Of a stretch of DNA of 64,000 nt, positions 18,901-26,777 are shown in pieces; positions within the stretch are counted from its first letter, which is position 1, and every line of letters begins with the position of its first letter. The translations under genes were made by a program, and so were the position numbers. Origin of the DNA: Candidatus Woesearchaeota archaeon (GTDB taxonomy: Archaea > Nanobdellota > Nanobdellia > Woesearchaeales > 21-14-0-10-32-9); assembly GCA_021736975.1 (NCBI GenBank), contig JAIPET010000005.1, forward strand, positions 1-64,000. Reading direction: 5' to 3'. Below the pieces are notes generated by a model, which searched no databases, was not told where the DNA came from, and saw only the letters and a list, made by a program, of their open reading frames with translations.

Positions 18901-19450
18901 ATTCTAAAAAACCCATATGTTTTCTTACATAATCAGCAATTAAAACAGAAACAGCAGCACCCGTACCTCCAGCAGCCCTAATAGGACCCGCATAATTAAT
19001 ACACATATATTTTCCTTTACCATCAAGCCTATCTTTTAATTCAAGACTTGTAAAACCTTCTAAAGGAGCAGAAACAACACCCAATGTTACATAAGCAAAA
19101 CCAGTTCTAATACCTATCTCCATTGCTTCTATTTGATTTTTAAATTTACAAAATTTTTCTTGAGCAATTTCTAATGCAATTTTCATAGCAACTCTCCAGT
19201 CTTGTGGAGAAATTTCATTTTCTAATTCTAAAATTCTCTCAATTGCACCACTACCCTCTATTTGCGGGGCTACTGCACTAATAAGACCAACTACTCTTTC
19301 AGCTAAATTTTCAGCGAGTTTAACTTCTACAAAATCCTCTGGATCATAAGATTTTTTTCTAGCTTCAGATGCAAACTTATGAAGTCTTAACGATTCCTCT
19401 TTCAATCCAAAAAAGTATTTTTTCATACTTTCTGATGCAATCAATGCCAT
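15983..19450 (-). CDS. polC: DNA polymerase D large (catalytic) subunit DP2
   Basis: Catalytic subunit of the archaeal D-family replicative polymerase. The family signature with catalytic Asp residues is present as MRRDCDGDES in the C-terminal half. Zinc-ribbon cysteines appear as CKKCN...CHECD in the middle and CVGCN...CTTCK near the C-terminus. The N-terminal part contains the typical GPIRAAGGTGAA stretch. At 1155 residues it is full length for a DP2 lacking an intein; no intein is visible in the catalytic region. It lies 16 bases downstream of the small-subunit gene, completing a cdc6-DP1-DP2 operon like that known from Pyrococcus. Confidence 0.97.
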   Translation of the reverse strand: MALIASESMKKYFFGLKEESLRLHKFASEARKKSYDPEDFVEVKLAENLAERVVGLISAVAPQIEGSGAIERILELENEISPQDWRVAMKIALEIAQEKFCKFKNQIEAMEIGIRTGFAYVTLGVVSAPLEGFTSLELKDRLDGKGKYMCINYAGPIRAAGGTGAAVSVLIADYVRKHMGFLEYDATEKECQRCPAELEDYHEYVANLQYFPSKEESVFLMQKIPVEISGDPSEKREVSSALYKDIPRIPTNKLRSGYCLIHSSCIPLKAPKLWKNLSVWGNDMGMEQWNFLEKYIKEIQAKSKSKGKQKKSGDAAPIYPDYTYVKDLVGGRPVIGHPMRSGAFRLRYGRSRTSGFSGQSIHPATMHILNSFVATGTQLKVERPGKAAAYSSCDTIEGPIVKLKNGDVLQINSEAQAKHHKDDIKEIIYTGDVLINYGDFFDRAHKLIPSGYCQEYWIQEFEEAALNFFWTLDYEKLSELLDIDPEKIEKLIKNFTKTKISFEAAKQISERLNIPLHPQHTFFWKEIKKEKISELRDWISTSLKEGDEYLLENCDLKRELELLGIPHKLKNKNLILNFEYVDTLKFCLQTGKEINLVKLTNESKDSLDLINKICSIKIKDKSGIFIGSRMGRPEKAKMRKLTGSPHVLFPVGEEGGRLRSFQAALEKGYIKTELKMYRCKKCNMDSPFRRCHECDSRTEELERSDLSTRIKIQDIIHSMKKKLKTNIIPDLIKGVRGTSNKERVGEHIMKGILRAKHGVSVNKDGTVRYDCSEVAITHFKPKEIGTSIEKLNEMGYEKDIFGKKLEKDDQILELKIQDIVIPCSPASPDEPADEILFRTTKFIDEMLIKLYDLKPFYNLEKKEDLAGHLTIGLAPHTSAGIITRIVGFSKTQAFYAHPYIHAAMRRDCDGDESCITLALDAFLNFSQKYLPSSRGSVMDAPLVLTSIVLPSEVDDMIFNMDIAWKYPLAFYRASEEYKLPYDVKIPRIGTVIGTPNQYENIGFTHDTYDFNQGVLCSAYKLIPSMGEKVEAQMDLAIKLRAVDERDVAKLIINKHFIRDTKGNLRKFSLQQFRCVGCNAKFRRPPLSGKCTTCKGKVIFTISEGSIVKYIDYCLDLVNNYDLDLYTRQAVELTKRRIESVFGKEKEIQTGLSSFV

Positions 19451-19466
19451 TAATTTTTAACCCCTT

Positions 19467-21095
19467 TCATTTTTTAAAATCCTCACTATTGTTATCAATA
19501 TTTTTTTTTTCTGATTCTTCTTTAATATTTTCTTCTTCTAATTTTTTCTTTTTTTCATTTTCTTCTTCTATTTTTTTTTGTTCAGCTTCTGCTTTAGCTT
19601 TTGCTTCTTTAATTTCTTTTAATAATTCAGCTTCTTTTTCTTTAGCTTCTTGACTCATAAAATTCATCATTTTAACAGCCCTAGTCTTTAAATTTATTAA
19701 AGGTAATCTTGCAGGTTGAGGTTCTAAACCTCTTTTAATCTGATCATCAGTAGTTTCTGTCCAACAACTACCATTAATCATAGTTATATTTCTATAATTT
19801 TTAGCGGCAGCTCTATGAATATGACCTGTGATAAAAAAATCAGGAACAATATCAATTATTAAAGGATCTCTTTCAGGATCTGGAATATAAAGAGTCGAAC
19901 CATGAGTTGGAGCTAAATGTCTTCTTTGAAGCAAATATTGCATTATTAAATCTGAACGTTTTTGTCCTCCTGCACTCCTAATACTTGGAATGTTTTCTGA
20001 ATAATAAATTAAAGAACCTCCGTGATAAATCAAACAATCAAAACCAGAAAAATCTTCTGTTGAAGCAATATTAACATAAGCAGGATTACTAAGTATAAAT
20101 AAATTTGGAATTGTATATAATTCTTCTGCTAAATCTTTAGGTACAGGTTCTTGAGGTTCTGCAAGTCTACCAGCATCGTGATTTCCTGAAATCATTATAA
20201 TTTTTTTATCCTTAGGAATTTTTTTAAAATATTTAGCAGCATATTCATATTGTTTTTTAATATCAATTATATCTAAATCATCTTCTTGAGAAGGATAAAC
20301 TCCAACTCCTTCAATTATATCACCTGTATGAATAATATATTTTACTTTTTTTGCCAATTCTCTTTGTTCTAAAGAACCAGATTCACCATTAATCCATAAA
20401 ATAAATTTATCAAATTCTTCTTTCATAAAAACATTAGAACCGAAATGAATATCACCAAGAATCGCAACATATTCTTCTTTAGCTTGTTTTTTTAATTCTT
20501 TAGTAGGAGGAATGTCAGGAAAAACAATTTTTTGAGCAAAAATAGCATCATTAAATTTTTTACCAATAACACCTATAACCTCATCTAAAGAAATATCATC
20601 TGCAATATTATACAACTCTTTATTTTTTTCATCTTTTTTAACAATAACAACACAAATACCTGTTTTATCTTCTAATTTCAAAATATAATTTTCATTTTTA
20701 GTCAAATTTTTTTCCAAAACCATACCTATTATTGCAGTTTGATTTTCAGCATCTTTTTCCATCATTCTAGAAATACTAGTAACACCCATCATTTCTTGTC
20801 TATTTCTTAATATAGAAGCTGTAATATTATATCTATTATTCATAACACCAACAAAATCTTGAAAAGATCTTTTTTTACTTTTTTTATCATAAGATCTAAT
20901 AACATGAACATTATGATTATCTTCTTTTAATTTTGAATATTTATTAATTAATGCTTCATCAATTAAATCTAAAGAATCTCCTTCTAATTCTATAATTTTA
21001 TTTAAAATTTCTTCATCTACTTCTTTTTCCATGATGTCAGGACTAACTAATATTCCTTTTTCTATAAGTGAATTTAATATTGTTGATGAACTCAT
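19467..21095 (-). CDS. polB: DNA polymerase D small subunit DP1 (proofreading exonuclease)
   Basis: Calcineurin-like phosphoesterase subunit that supplies 3'-5' exonuclease activity to polymerase D. Metal-binding motifs are complete: GDIHFGS (about 214-220), HTGD (about 256-259), SGNHD (about 303-307) and TGHIHRA further on. An OB-type domain precedes them. The C-terminus carries a lysine/glutamate-rich coiled-coil tail of about 60 residues (KEAELLKEIKEAKAKAEAEQ) beyond the catalytic domain. The track start is a TTG overlapping the cdc6 stop codon. The ATG at 21095, three bases after that stop, is more credible and gives 542 residues. Confidence 0.95.
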   Translation of the reverse strand: MSSSTILNSLIEKGILVSPDIMEKEVDEEILNKIIELEGDSLDLIDEALINKYSKLKEDNHNVHVIRSYDKKSKKRSFQDFVGVMNNRYNITASILRNRQEMMGVTSISRMMEKDAENQTAIIGMVLEKNLTKNENYILKLEDKTGICVVIVKKDEKNKELYNIADDISLDEVIGVIGKKFNDAIFAQKIVFPDIPPTKELKKQAKEEYVAILGDIHFGSNVFMKEEFDKFILWINGESGSLEQRELAKKVKYIIHTGDIIEGVGVYPSQEDDLDIIDIKKQYEYAAKYFKKIPKDKKIIMISGNHDAGRLAEPQEPVPKDLAEELYTIPNLFILSNPAYVNIASTEDFSGFDCLIYHGGSLIYYSENIPSIRSAGGQKRSDLIMQYLLQRRHLAPTHGSTLYIPDPERDPLIIDIVPDFFITGHIHRAAAKNYRNITMINGSCWTETTDDQIKRGLEPQPARLPLINLKTRAVKMMNFMSQEAKEKEAELLKEIKEAKAKAEAEQKKIEEENEKKKKLEEENIKEESEKKNIDNNSEDFKK

Positions 21096-21097
21096 TT

Positions 21098-22336
21098 TCA
21101 AATTTTTAATTTTTCCCTATTACTATCTGATATTCCTAATTCTTCATCAAGAAGTGTAAGAATTTTCTTTTCGATACTTTTACTTAAAGATAAAGATATC
21201 TCCCTTGTTCTACCAAATCTACCTTTACTAATAACTTTAGCATTAATAATGCCGAGCATATCAAGTTCTGCAATAATATCAGATACTCTTCTTTGAGTTA
21301 AAGGTCTAAGACCTGAAACACTACAAATATCTTTGTATAATTCATAAATATCACCTGTAAAAATATTATTATCTTTTTGTTGAGATAATAATAAAATAGG
21401 ATAAAGTGTTGCTTGAAATTGTTTGGGATGAGTTTTAACCATATCTATCATCCTATCTCTTTCTATTTTATCTTCTGCTTCATCTATATTTTCTATTAAT
21501 AATTTTTCTTGATTTTTTCTTTCTGCAATTTCACCTGCGACTCTTAAAAGTTCTAAAGCTCTTCTTGCATCACCATGTTCTCTTGCCGCATAAGCAGCAC
21601 ATTTTTGAATAACACCATCTTCTATAGTTCCAGATTTAAAACCAATTTCTGCTCTTTTTTTAAGAATTTCTTGTATTTGAACAGCATTATAAGGTGGAAA
21701 TACTATTTCTTCTTCACTAAGACTAGATTTTACTCTAGGATCTAAATTATTTGCAAACATTAAATCGTTTGATATTCCTATAATACTTAATTGAGATTTT
21801 TTTAAATCTTGATTTATTCTTGTTAAATTATAAATTATTTCATCACCAGCTTTTTTTATTAATTGATCAATTTCATCCAAAATCAAAATAATTATCTTAT
21901 TTTCTTGTTCTAAAGCTGAAAAAAATATATTATATACTTCATCAGTTGGTAAACCTGTTGGAGGAATTGCTTTACCAAAAAATCTTGCTAATTCAGCAAT
22001 TAATCTATATTCTGTATCTGCAATTTTTTTTAATTTACAATTTAAATAAAATATTTGAAGGGGAATATCTCTTTGTTTTGCAACATTTTCCATTTGTTCT
22101 GCAACATGTCTAGAAATTAATGTTTTTCCAGTTCCTGTTTTTCCATAAATAAACAAATTTGATGGTTTATCTGTTTTTAATGCAGGAGCTAATATTTGTG
22201 CTATTTGATTAATTTGATCATCACGATGATTTATTTCACCAGGCATATATGAACTTTGTAATACTTTTTTATTGCTGAATAATGAGTCTTTTTTTAAGAA
22301 TTTTTCAAAAAAATTGTTAAGATTATTTTCTACCAT
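21098..22336 (-). CDS. cdc6: Origin recognition/helicase loader protein Orc1/Cdc6
   Basis: AAA+ initiator that binds origin boxes and loads MCM. Walker A is GKTGTGKT (65-72), Walker B LILDEID (151-157), and a sensor/initiator-specific region follows (SNDLMFANNLDPRVKSSL). A C-terminal winged-helix domain contains LTQRRVSDIIAELDMLGIIN. Length 412 residues is typical. GGAGGGG precedes the ATG by eight bases. It is the first gene of the cdc6-polB-polC unit and starts immediately next to the AT-rich, ORB-containing region, the usual arrangement at archaeal origins. No second cdc6 is seen in the window. Confidence 0.96.
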   Translation of the reverse strand: MVENNLNNFFEKFLKKDSLFSNKKVLQSSYMPGEINHRDDQINQIAQILAPALKTDKPSNLFIYGKTGTGKTLISRHVAEQMENVAKQRDIPLQIFYLNCKLKKIADTEYRLIAELARFFGKAIPPTGLPTDEVYNIFFSALEQENKIIILILDEIDQLIKKAGDEIIYNLTRINQDLKKSQLSIIGISNDLMFANNLDPRVKSSLSEEEIVFPPYNAVQIQEILKKRAEIGFKSGTIEDGVIQKCAAYAAREHGDARRALELLRVAGEIAERKNQEKLLIENIDEAEDKIERDRMIDMVKTHPKQFQATLYPILLLSQQKDNNIFTGDIYELYKDICSVSGLRPLTQRRVSDIIAELDMLGIINAKVISKGRFGRTREISLSLSKSIEKKILTLLDEELGISDSNREKLKI

Positions 22337-22357
22337 TTAGTTTTCCCCTCCAAACCA

Positions 22358-22380
22358 TATTTCCAGACGAAATAGAGGGT
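22358..22380 (+). promoter_or_regulatory. ORB-like box 1 at oriC
   Basis: Reads TTTCCAGACGAAATAGAGGG, with a TTCCA half, GAAA core and G-run. It overlaps the leader of cdc6, so Orc1/Cdc6 binding here could also autoregulate the gene. Its G-run points towards box 2. Confidence 0.5.
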
Positions 22381-22445
22381 ATATAAATATTCTTCTTTTG
22401 GAACTTATATTTTGGAATAGTATATAACAAGAAATATACTACTCT

Positions 22446-22466
22446 CCCCTTTATTTCGTATAGAAC
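22446..22466 (-). promoter_or_regulatory. ORB-like box 2 at oriC
   Basis: Minus-strand reading GTTCTATACGAAATAAAGGGG. It matches the classical archaeal ORB pattern (GTTCC, GGAAAC, AAAGGGG) at most positions. Inverted relative to box 1; the 65-base interval between them is strongly AT-rich and could be the unwinding site. Confidence 0.6.
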
Positions 22467-22496
22467 TTATTTAGAACAAAAAAAGTTTGATTTATG

Positions 22497-22528
<32 letters not shown>

Positions 22529-23273
22529 CAGATTACATCATATTATATTATTAAATAAAAATAAAACATATTAAATAAATATAATTCATAAATAAATATA
22601 AAACATATTAAATAAAAACAAGTAATAAACTAATAAATAAAAATAAGTAACATATTAAATAAATATTCTTCATAAATAAATATAAATCATATAAACATTG
22701 AATATTAATCAAATAATTTATTAAATACCAAATATCAAATAAAATACAAACAAAAAATAATAATAAATAAATTATAACTAATTTACTTCTTAATTGATGT
22801 TTAAATTTGTTTTTAGAATTTATTTATTTTAAAATAAATATTATTTTTGAATTTGATCTCTTTTTTATTTTCTTTTTCTTTATTCTTTATGTTCATTCTT
22901 TTTTTTTATTATTTATATTTATTTTTTTCTTGTTTCTTTTTCTTCATTCTTTATGTTCTTTCTTTATTATTATTATTACTTATAGAATAATATAATATAT
23001 AATAATACAATAATTAACTTCCATATAGAAAAGAAAGATGAGTTTTTAAGAGTTATTGACAAGAAATAAAAAAAAAGAAAATTATTCATATAATAATAAA
23101 TAAAATAAAATTAGAATAATAATATAATAATGTCTATTTTTTTCTTATAGAAATATATTAAATTTATTTTTTAGTATTTAATAATTATTAGATTTTTATG
23201 TGTTTTTTATGTGTTTTGTTAAAATAATTATATATTATAGATTAATATATTTGTTTATTAATTTAATAAGACT

Positions 23274-23454
23274 TAATTAAGATGATATATTTGGTTATTT
23301 AGTATTAATATGTAATTAAGATGATATATTTAGTTATTTAGTATTAATATGTAATTAAGATGATATATTTGGTTATTTAGTATTAATATGTAATTAAGAT
23401 GATATATTTAGTTATTTAGTAATTAATATGTAATTAAGATGATATATTTAGTTA
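23274..23454 (+). repeat. 39-base tandem repeat array in oriC
   Basis: Unit TAATTAAGATGATATATTTRGTTATTTAG... repeats with starts at 23274, 23313, 23352, 23391 and 23431. The fourth unit has one extra base and the fifth is partial. A G/A difference alternates between the first four units, suggesting duplication of a 78-base pair of units. Iterated sequence beside cdc6 could bind an initiator or be a structural part of the origin. Confidence 0.85.
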
Positions 23455-23617
23455 AAAATCTAATATAACAAATATTAAATGTTTATAATATTTATAATAA
23501 TTATATATGCTTAGGTTGACTATTAAGATTATTTGATTGTTTATTAAAATATTAAATTTAACTATAAAATAATATGATCTTTAAAATAAATAAATGTAAC
23601 TTATTTTTATCAAAAAG

Positions 23618-23640
23618 TATTCTATAGGAAATGTAGGGGT
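23618..23640 (+). promoter_or_regulatory. ORB-like box 3 at oriC
   Basis: Reads ATTCTATAGGAAATGTAGGGGT. TTCYATAGGAAAT plus a G-run is shared with the two boxes upstream of tbp. It lies at the pheT side of the AT-rich region, opposite in orientation to box 2. Confidence 0.55.
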
Positions 23641-23711
23641 GACATCAAAAAATTTAGATAAATTTCTAAATTCATATTATTTATTATATTATCTAAAATA
23701 TTATCTAAAAT

Positions 23712-23828
23712 ATTATTAATACAAATTATATTATTTAACATGTTTTTAATATATATTATATTTTTAATATACACAATATTATTAATACAAATTATATTAT
23801 TTAACATGTTTTTAATATATATTATATT
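23712..23828. repeat. 51-base direct duplication at the pheT edge of oriC
   Basis: Bases 23712-23762 recur exactly at 23778-23828 (unit begins ATTATTAATACAAATTATAT). The apparent 74-residue ORF across it is just the translation of this AT-rich repeat. Confidence 0.8.
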
Positions 23829-23842
23829 AATATTAAAATAAA

Positions 23843-25516
23843 TCATTTATTATTTTCTTTTAATACAGAAATAATATTATCAAGTTCAATTTCAAAACCA
23901 GAACAAGGCATTTCAAGATCAAACAAAGAAATAGCTTTAGGAGAAATTTCACCAACAAAACCAATAATTTTACCATTAAAAATAATTTTACCAGTTCTAC
24001 CACTCATAAAAATATTATTTTCATCTTTTTCAATTTTATAATCTAAATTTAAATCTTGAAATAAAGAATCAAGATGTTGTTTTGCAGTTGTAAAATTAAC
24101 ATTTTCAGAACAAAAAATAGCTGCCAAACTATTAGATTCTTTTATTGATGTAAATTCTGAATTATCTTTTTTGAAAATAACACCTAATTCAAAAAAATTC
24201 TGAGGATAATCATACATCTTATTATTTTTCAAATTATGAAGTAAATTAATCATAATATTTCTTCTTAAAGAATTAAACTCAGAAGACAAAGCATTTTTAA
24301 CAAAAACAACATTATCAACAAGTTTATTTTGAATATCTTTAGATACAAGAGAATAAGTATTAGTTTCATTCATTTTCAAACCTACAAAATGTTCTCTAAT
24401 TTTTTTAAAGATTTTTTCAGAATAATTTTCTTTTCCAAGACTATAAGTTCTATTATCATCAGATTCTATATTATTATATCCAAAACCAATACCAATATCT
24501 TCAACTAAATCAATTTGATGAATAATATCAGATCTATAACATGGAACAAAAACATCAAAAAAATGCTTTTGAATATTTACACCAAAACCCATCTTTTCAA
24601 GACATTCAACAACTTTTTCATCAGATAATTCAAGACCAAGGTATTTTTTAATATAATTTTTATTTAAAAAAGATTTATTAGATTCTAATTTAGGAGTTGT
24701 TAATTTTCCTAAAGGATCTTGTTCATAAAATAAATTAACATCAAAAATTTTTCCACCCATATCACTTAAAGCAGAAACAACAATATTAATAGCTTTACTT
24801 AAAACATCAAAATTAAAACCAGAACATTCTAAAAAAACATCAGTAGTAGATTCTGAAATTTTACCAGTTTTATGAGAATTAATAATAGGAGGCATACTTA
24901 AAATTTCATTATTAGCATCCATAAAAATAGGATACAATTTTTTACCATCTAACAAATGAGCAAAATCCTTACCTTTTTCATGTTCTAATAAAATTTGAGA
25001 AGCATTCATTTCTACAGATTTTTCTAAAGGAACAAAACTAATTTCTTCAGGCTTTTTAGCAGTATATGTAATAGGCCACTTTATTGCTTCCATAGGATAA
25101 ATACCAATTGCACATTTCTTTCTATTTCTACCATAAGTAACATGAAGTTTTTCTTGAATTTCAATAATATTTTTTAATTTTTCTTCATTTATTTTCAAAC
25201 CCTTAATAACAGCGCAAGCAGTATAAGGTCTAACATCTTTAACTTCTTTTTTAATAAAAATATCATATTTACTTTTTTCAGACTTATATTCTTTCAAACC
25301 AATTTTATTCCCAATAAAAGAACTAAGAGCTCTAGAAAAACCTTCATCTGAAAGAAGATCAGGTCTATTAGGAAAAATTTCTACAATAATTTCATCACTA
25401 GTGATTTCTTCAAGATCAGTACCAAGATAAGGAATAATCTCTTTTAATTCCTCATCTGATAAATCTTTACCAATAAGTTCTTTTACACGTTCCTTATTTA
25501 ATTTTATTGTAGGCAT
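23843..25516 (-). CDS. pheT: Phenylalanine-tRNA ligase beta subunit
   Basis: Beta subunit of the heterotetrameric enzyme charging tRNA-Phe. The N-terminus MPTIKLNKERVKELIGKDLS is characteristic of archaeal PheT. The middle has B3/B4-type editing region sequence and a B5 domain (LGLELSDEKVVECLEKMGFG), followed by the core-like C-terminal region. The track start is a TTG inside the preceding gene. The ATG at 25516, one base after that gene's stop, is preferred and gives 557 residues, normal for archaea. It is the last gene of a pheS-SLOG-unknown-pheT unit and borders the predicted origin. Confidence 0.95.
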   Translation of the reverse strand: MPTIKLNKERVKELIGKDLSDEELKEIIPYLGTDLEEITSDEIIVEIFPNRPDLLSDEGFSRALSSFIGNKIGLKEYKSEKSKYDIFIKKEVKDVRPYTACAVIKGLKINEEKLKNIIEIQEKLHVTYGRNRKKCAIGIYPMEAIKWPITYTAKKPEEISFVPLEKSVEMNASQILLEHEKGKDFAHLLDGKKLYPIFMDANNEILSMPPIINSHKTGKISESTTDVFLECSGFNFDVLSKAINIVVSALSDMGGKIFDVNLFYEQDPLGKLTTPKLESNKSFLNKNYIKKYLGLELSDEKVVECLEKMGFGVNIQKHFFDVFVPCYRSDIIHQIDLVEDIGIGFGYNNIESDDNRTYSLGKENYSEKIFKKIREHFVGLKMNETNTYSLVSKDIQNKLVDNVVFVKNALSSEFNSLRRNIMINLLHNLKNNKMYDYPQNFFELGVIFKKDNSEFTSIKESNSLAAIFCSENVNFTTAKQHLDSLFQDLNLDYKIEKDENNIFMSGRTGKIIFNGKIIGFVGEISPKAISLFDLEMPCSGFEIELDNIISVLKENNK

Positions 25517-25517
25517 T

Positions 25518-26063
25518 TTATTCAAAATATCCAATTATTTTTTTTATATAATTATTATGTTCTTCATTTTCAATATGTGTGTGCCATTTTACTATAATTT
25601 CTTCAAGATACTCTAAAAAATATGGATTAAACATTTTATGGTAAATGCTTTTTTTAAAATATTTACTTAATGCATCAAAATATTTTATTAAAATTTCACC
25701 ATCTTCAGTTTTATATATTAATGAATTTTTTATTAAAATTTCAATAGATTTTATTATATAACCATAAGATTCACCAAATGAATCCATAGCATTATTAGCT
25801 TGAACCATAACATTACCTTCTGTTTCATTATTATTAGCAAACAAAATAAGTTTTTCATAAAATTGAGTTCCTGCGTCAAATTTTTTTTGAATGTGTTTTG
25901 TAAAATTTTTAGGATTTTCATCTCTTTGATTTAAAGCATTTTTCATAGAAAATTTGAATCTATCAATCATAATAGTTTCATTATTATTTCTTTCAAAAAT
26001 TTCTTTTAATTTTTTTTGTGCATTTTTTTGTGCATTATTTATAGTTTTATTTAACAATCCCAT
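25518..26063 (-). CDS. Unknown helical protein between pheS and pheT
   Basis: A 181-residue protein that I do not recognise. It is predicted almost wholly helical and rich in Asn, Lys and aromatic residues, with no cysteine motif, signal or membrane segment. Some stretches (QFYEKLILFANNNETEGNVM; SIEILIKNSLIYKTEDGEIL) suggest an all-alpha bundle. It starts 71 bases after the SLOG-type gene and its stop is adjacent to the pheT ATG, so the two are probably co-translated. No functional inference beyond co-expression with phenylalanyl-tRNA synthetase. Confidence 0.7.
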   Translation of the reverse strand: MGLLNKTINNAQKNAQKKLKEIFERNNNETIMIDRFKFSMKNALNQRDENPKNFTKHIQKKFDAGTQFYEKLILFANNNETEGNVMVQANNAMDSFGESYGYIIKSIEILIKNSLIYKTEDGEILIKYFDALSKYFKKSIYHKMFNPYFLEYLEEIIVKWHTHIENEEHNNYIKKIIGYFE

Positions 26064-26134
26064 TTTTTTTACCTTTTATTTTTTATTCAATTTTATTTTT
26101 TTATCTTCTTTCCAATTATTTTTAAGTTCATGTT

Positions 26135-26764
26135 TTAATTTTTCATTAATCGTTTTTTTTTCTTTAATTTTTCATTTTTAATCAATTTTAAAATTAATTC
26201 AACTGCTTGAATAGGTGAATTAGCACCAAAAATATACTCAGTTTTTCTAACATCAAAAAATCTATTAGTTAATTCTTCAGCCATTCCACCACTAGGTGTT
26301 AAAGCTACAAGAGGTTTACTTGACATATAAGCATATGTCGCTTCATTTAAAGTTCCAGCACCACCACCTACAAGTATTGCACCATCACAACTATTGAGGT
26401 TTATTGCATCTCTACTCCAACCTATCCCTGTTGCTATAACAAAATCTGAATAATCGTTAACTCTATTCATATCTTCCCAAGGTATTATTGATATTGTGGT
26501 TCCTTTCTTGCTTTTTGCACCTTTGTGTGCTGCTTCCATAACACCTAATCCACCACCTGTTAAAGTTACATAACCTTTTTTAGCAATTTCTTGACCAACT
26601 TCATATGCATAATTATATGCTTTTTTTGTTGTTATAGATTTGCTAGAACCAAGAACAGCAATAACAATATTTCTTTTTGTTTTACCAATTTTTGTTTTTT
26701 GATAATTTAATTTATCATAATTTTTTGTGTTATTTATTTTGTTAGTTTGTTTTTTTGCAGCCAT
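26135..26764 (-). CDS. SLOG/LOG-like Rossmann-fold nucleotide-binding protein
   Basis: Resembles the TIGR00725/LOG-related family. It has VLGSSK at the first strand, the glycine-rich TGGGLGVMEAAHKGA, and the second motif GGGAGTLNEATYAY. These build the phosphoribohydrolase-like nucleotide pocket. The exact GGxGTxxE signature of cytokinin-activating LOG enzymes is nearly matched (GAGTLNE), but the substrate in archaea is unknown. About 30 residues of Lys/Asn-rich, probably disordered sequence precede the domain, and a lysine-rich tail follows it. It lies 13 bases downstream of pheS in the same direction. Confidence 0.85.
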   Translation of the reverse strand: MAAKKQTNKINNTKNYDKLNYQKTKIGKTKRNIVIAVLGSSKSITTKKAYNYAYEVGQEIAKKGYVTLTGGGLGVMEAAHKGAKSKKGTTISIIPWEDMNRVNDYSDFVIATGIGWSRDAINLNSCDGAILVGGGAGTLNEATYAYMSSKPLVALTPSGGMAEELTNRFFDVRKTEYIFGANSPIQAVELILKLIKNEKLKKKKRLMKN

Positions 26765-26777
26765 TTTTTTACCTCTT

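Noticed and set aside
15983-19450. Intein in DP2
   Set aside because: The region around the catalytic DCDGDE motif and the rest of the protein run without splice blocks, and total length is normal.
22807-22995. 62-residue Phe/Ile-rich ORF in the origin region
   Set aside because: Low-complexity T-rich DNA, no ribosome binding site and no protein-like pattern.
23010-23035. Further ORB-like sequence (CTTCCATATAGAAAAGAAAG)
   Set aside because: Spacing between the half-site and the GAAA core is off by one and the G-string is missing; too weak to list.
23274-23454. 39-base repeats as a CRISPR array
   Set aside because: Units abut directly without spacers, and no cas gene is in the window.
23622-23846. 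74-residue Asn/Ile-rich ORF before pheT
   Set aside because: Translation of the 51-base duplication; overlaps ORB-like box 3 and has no credible start signal.
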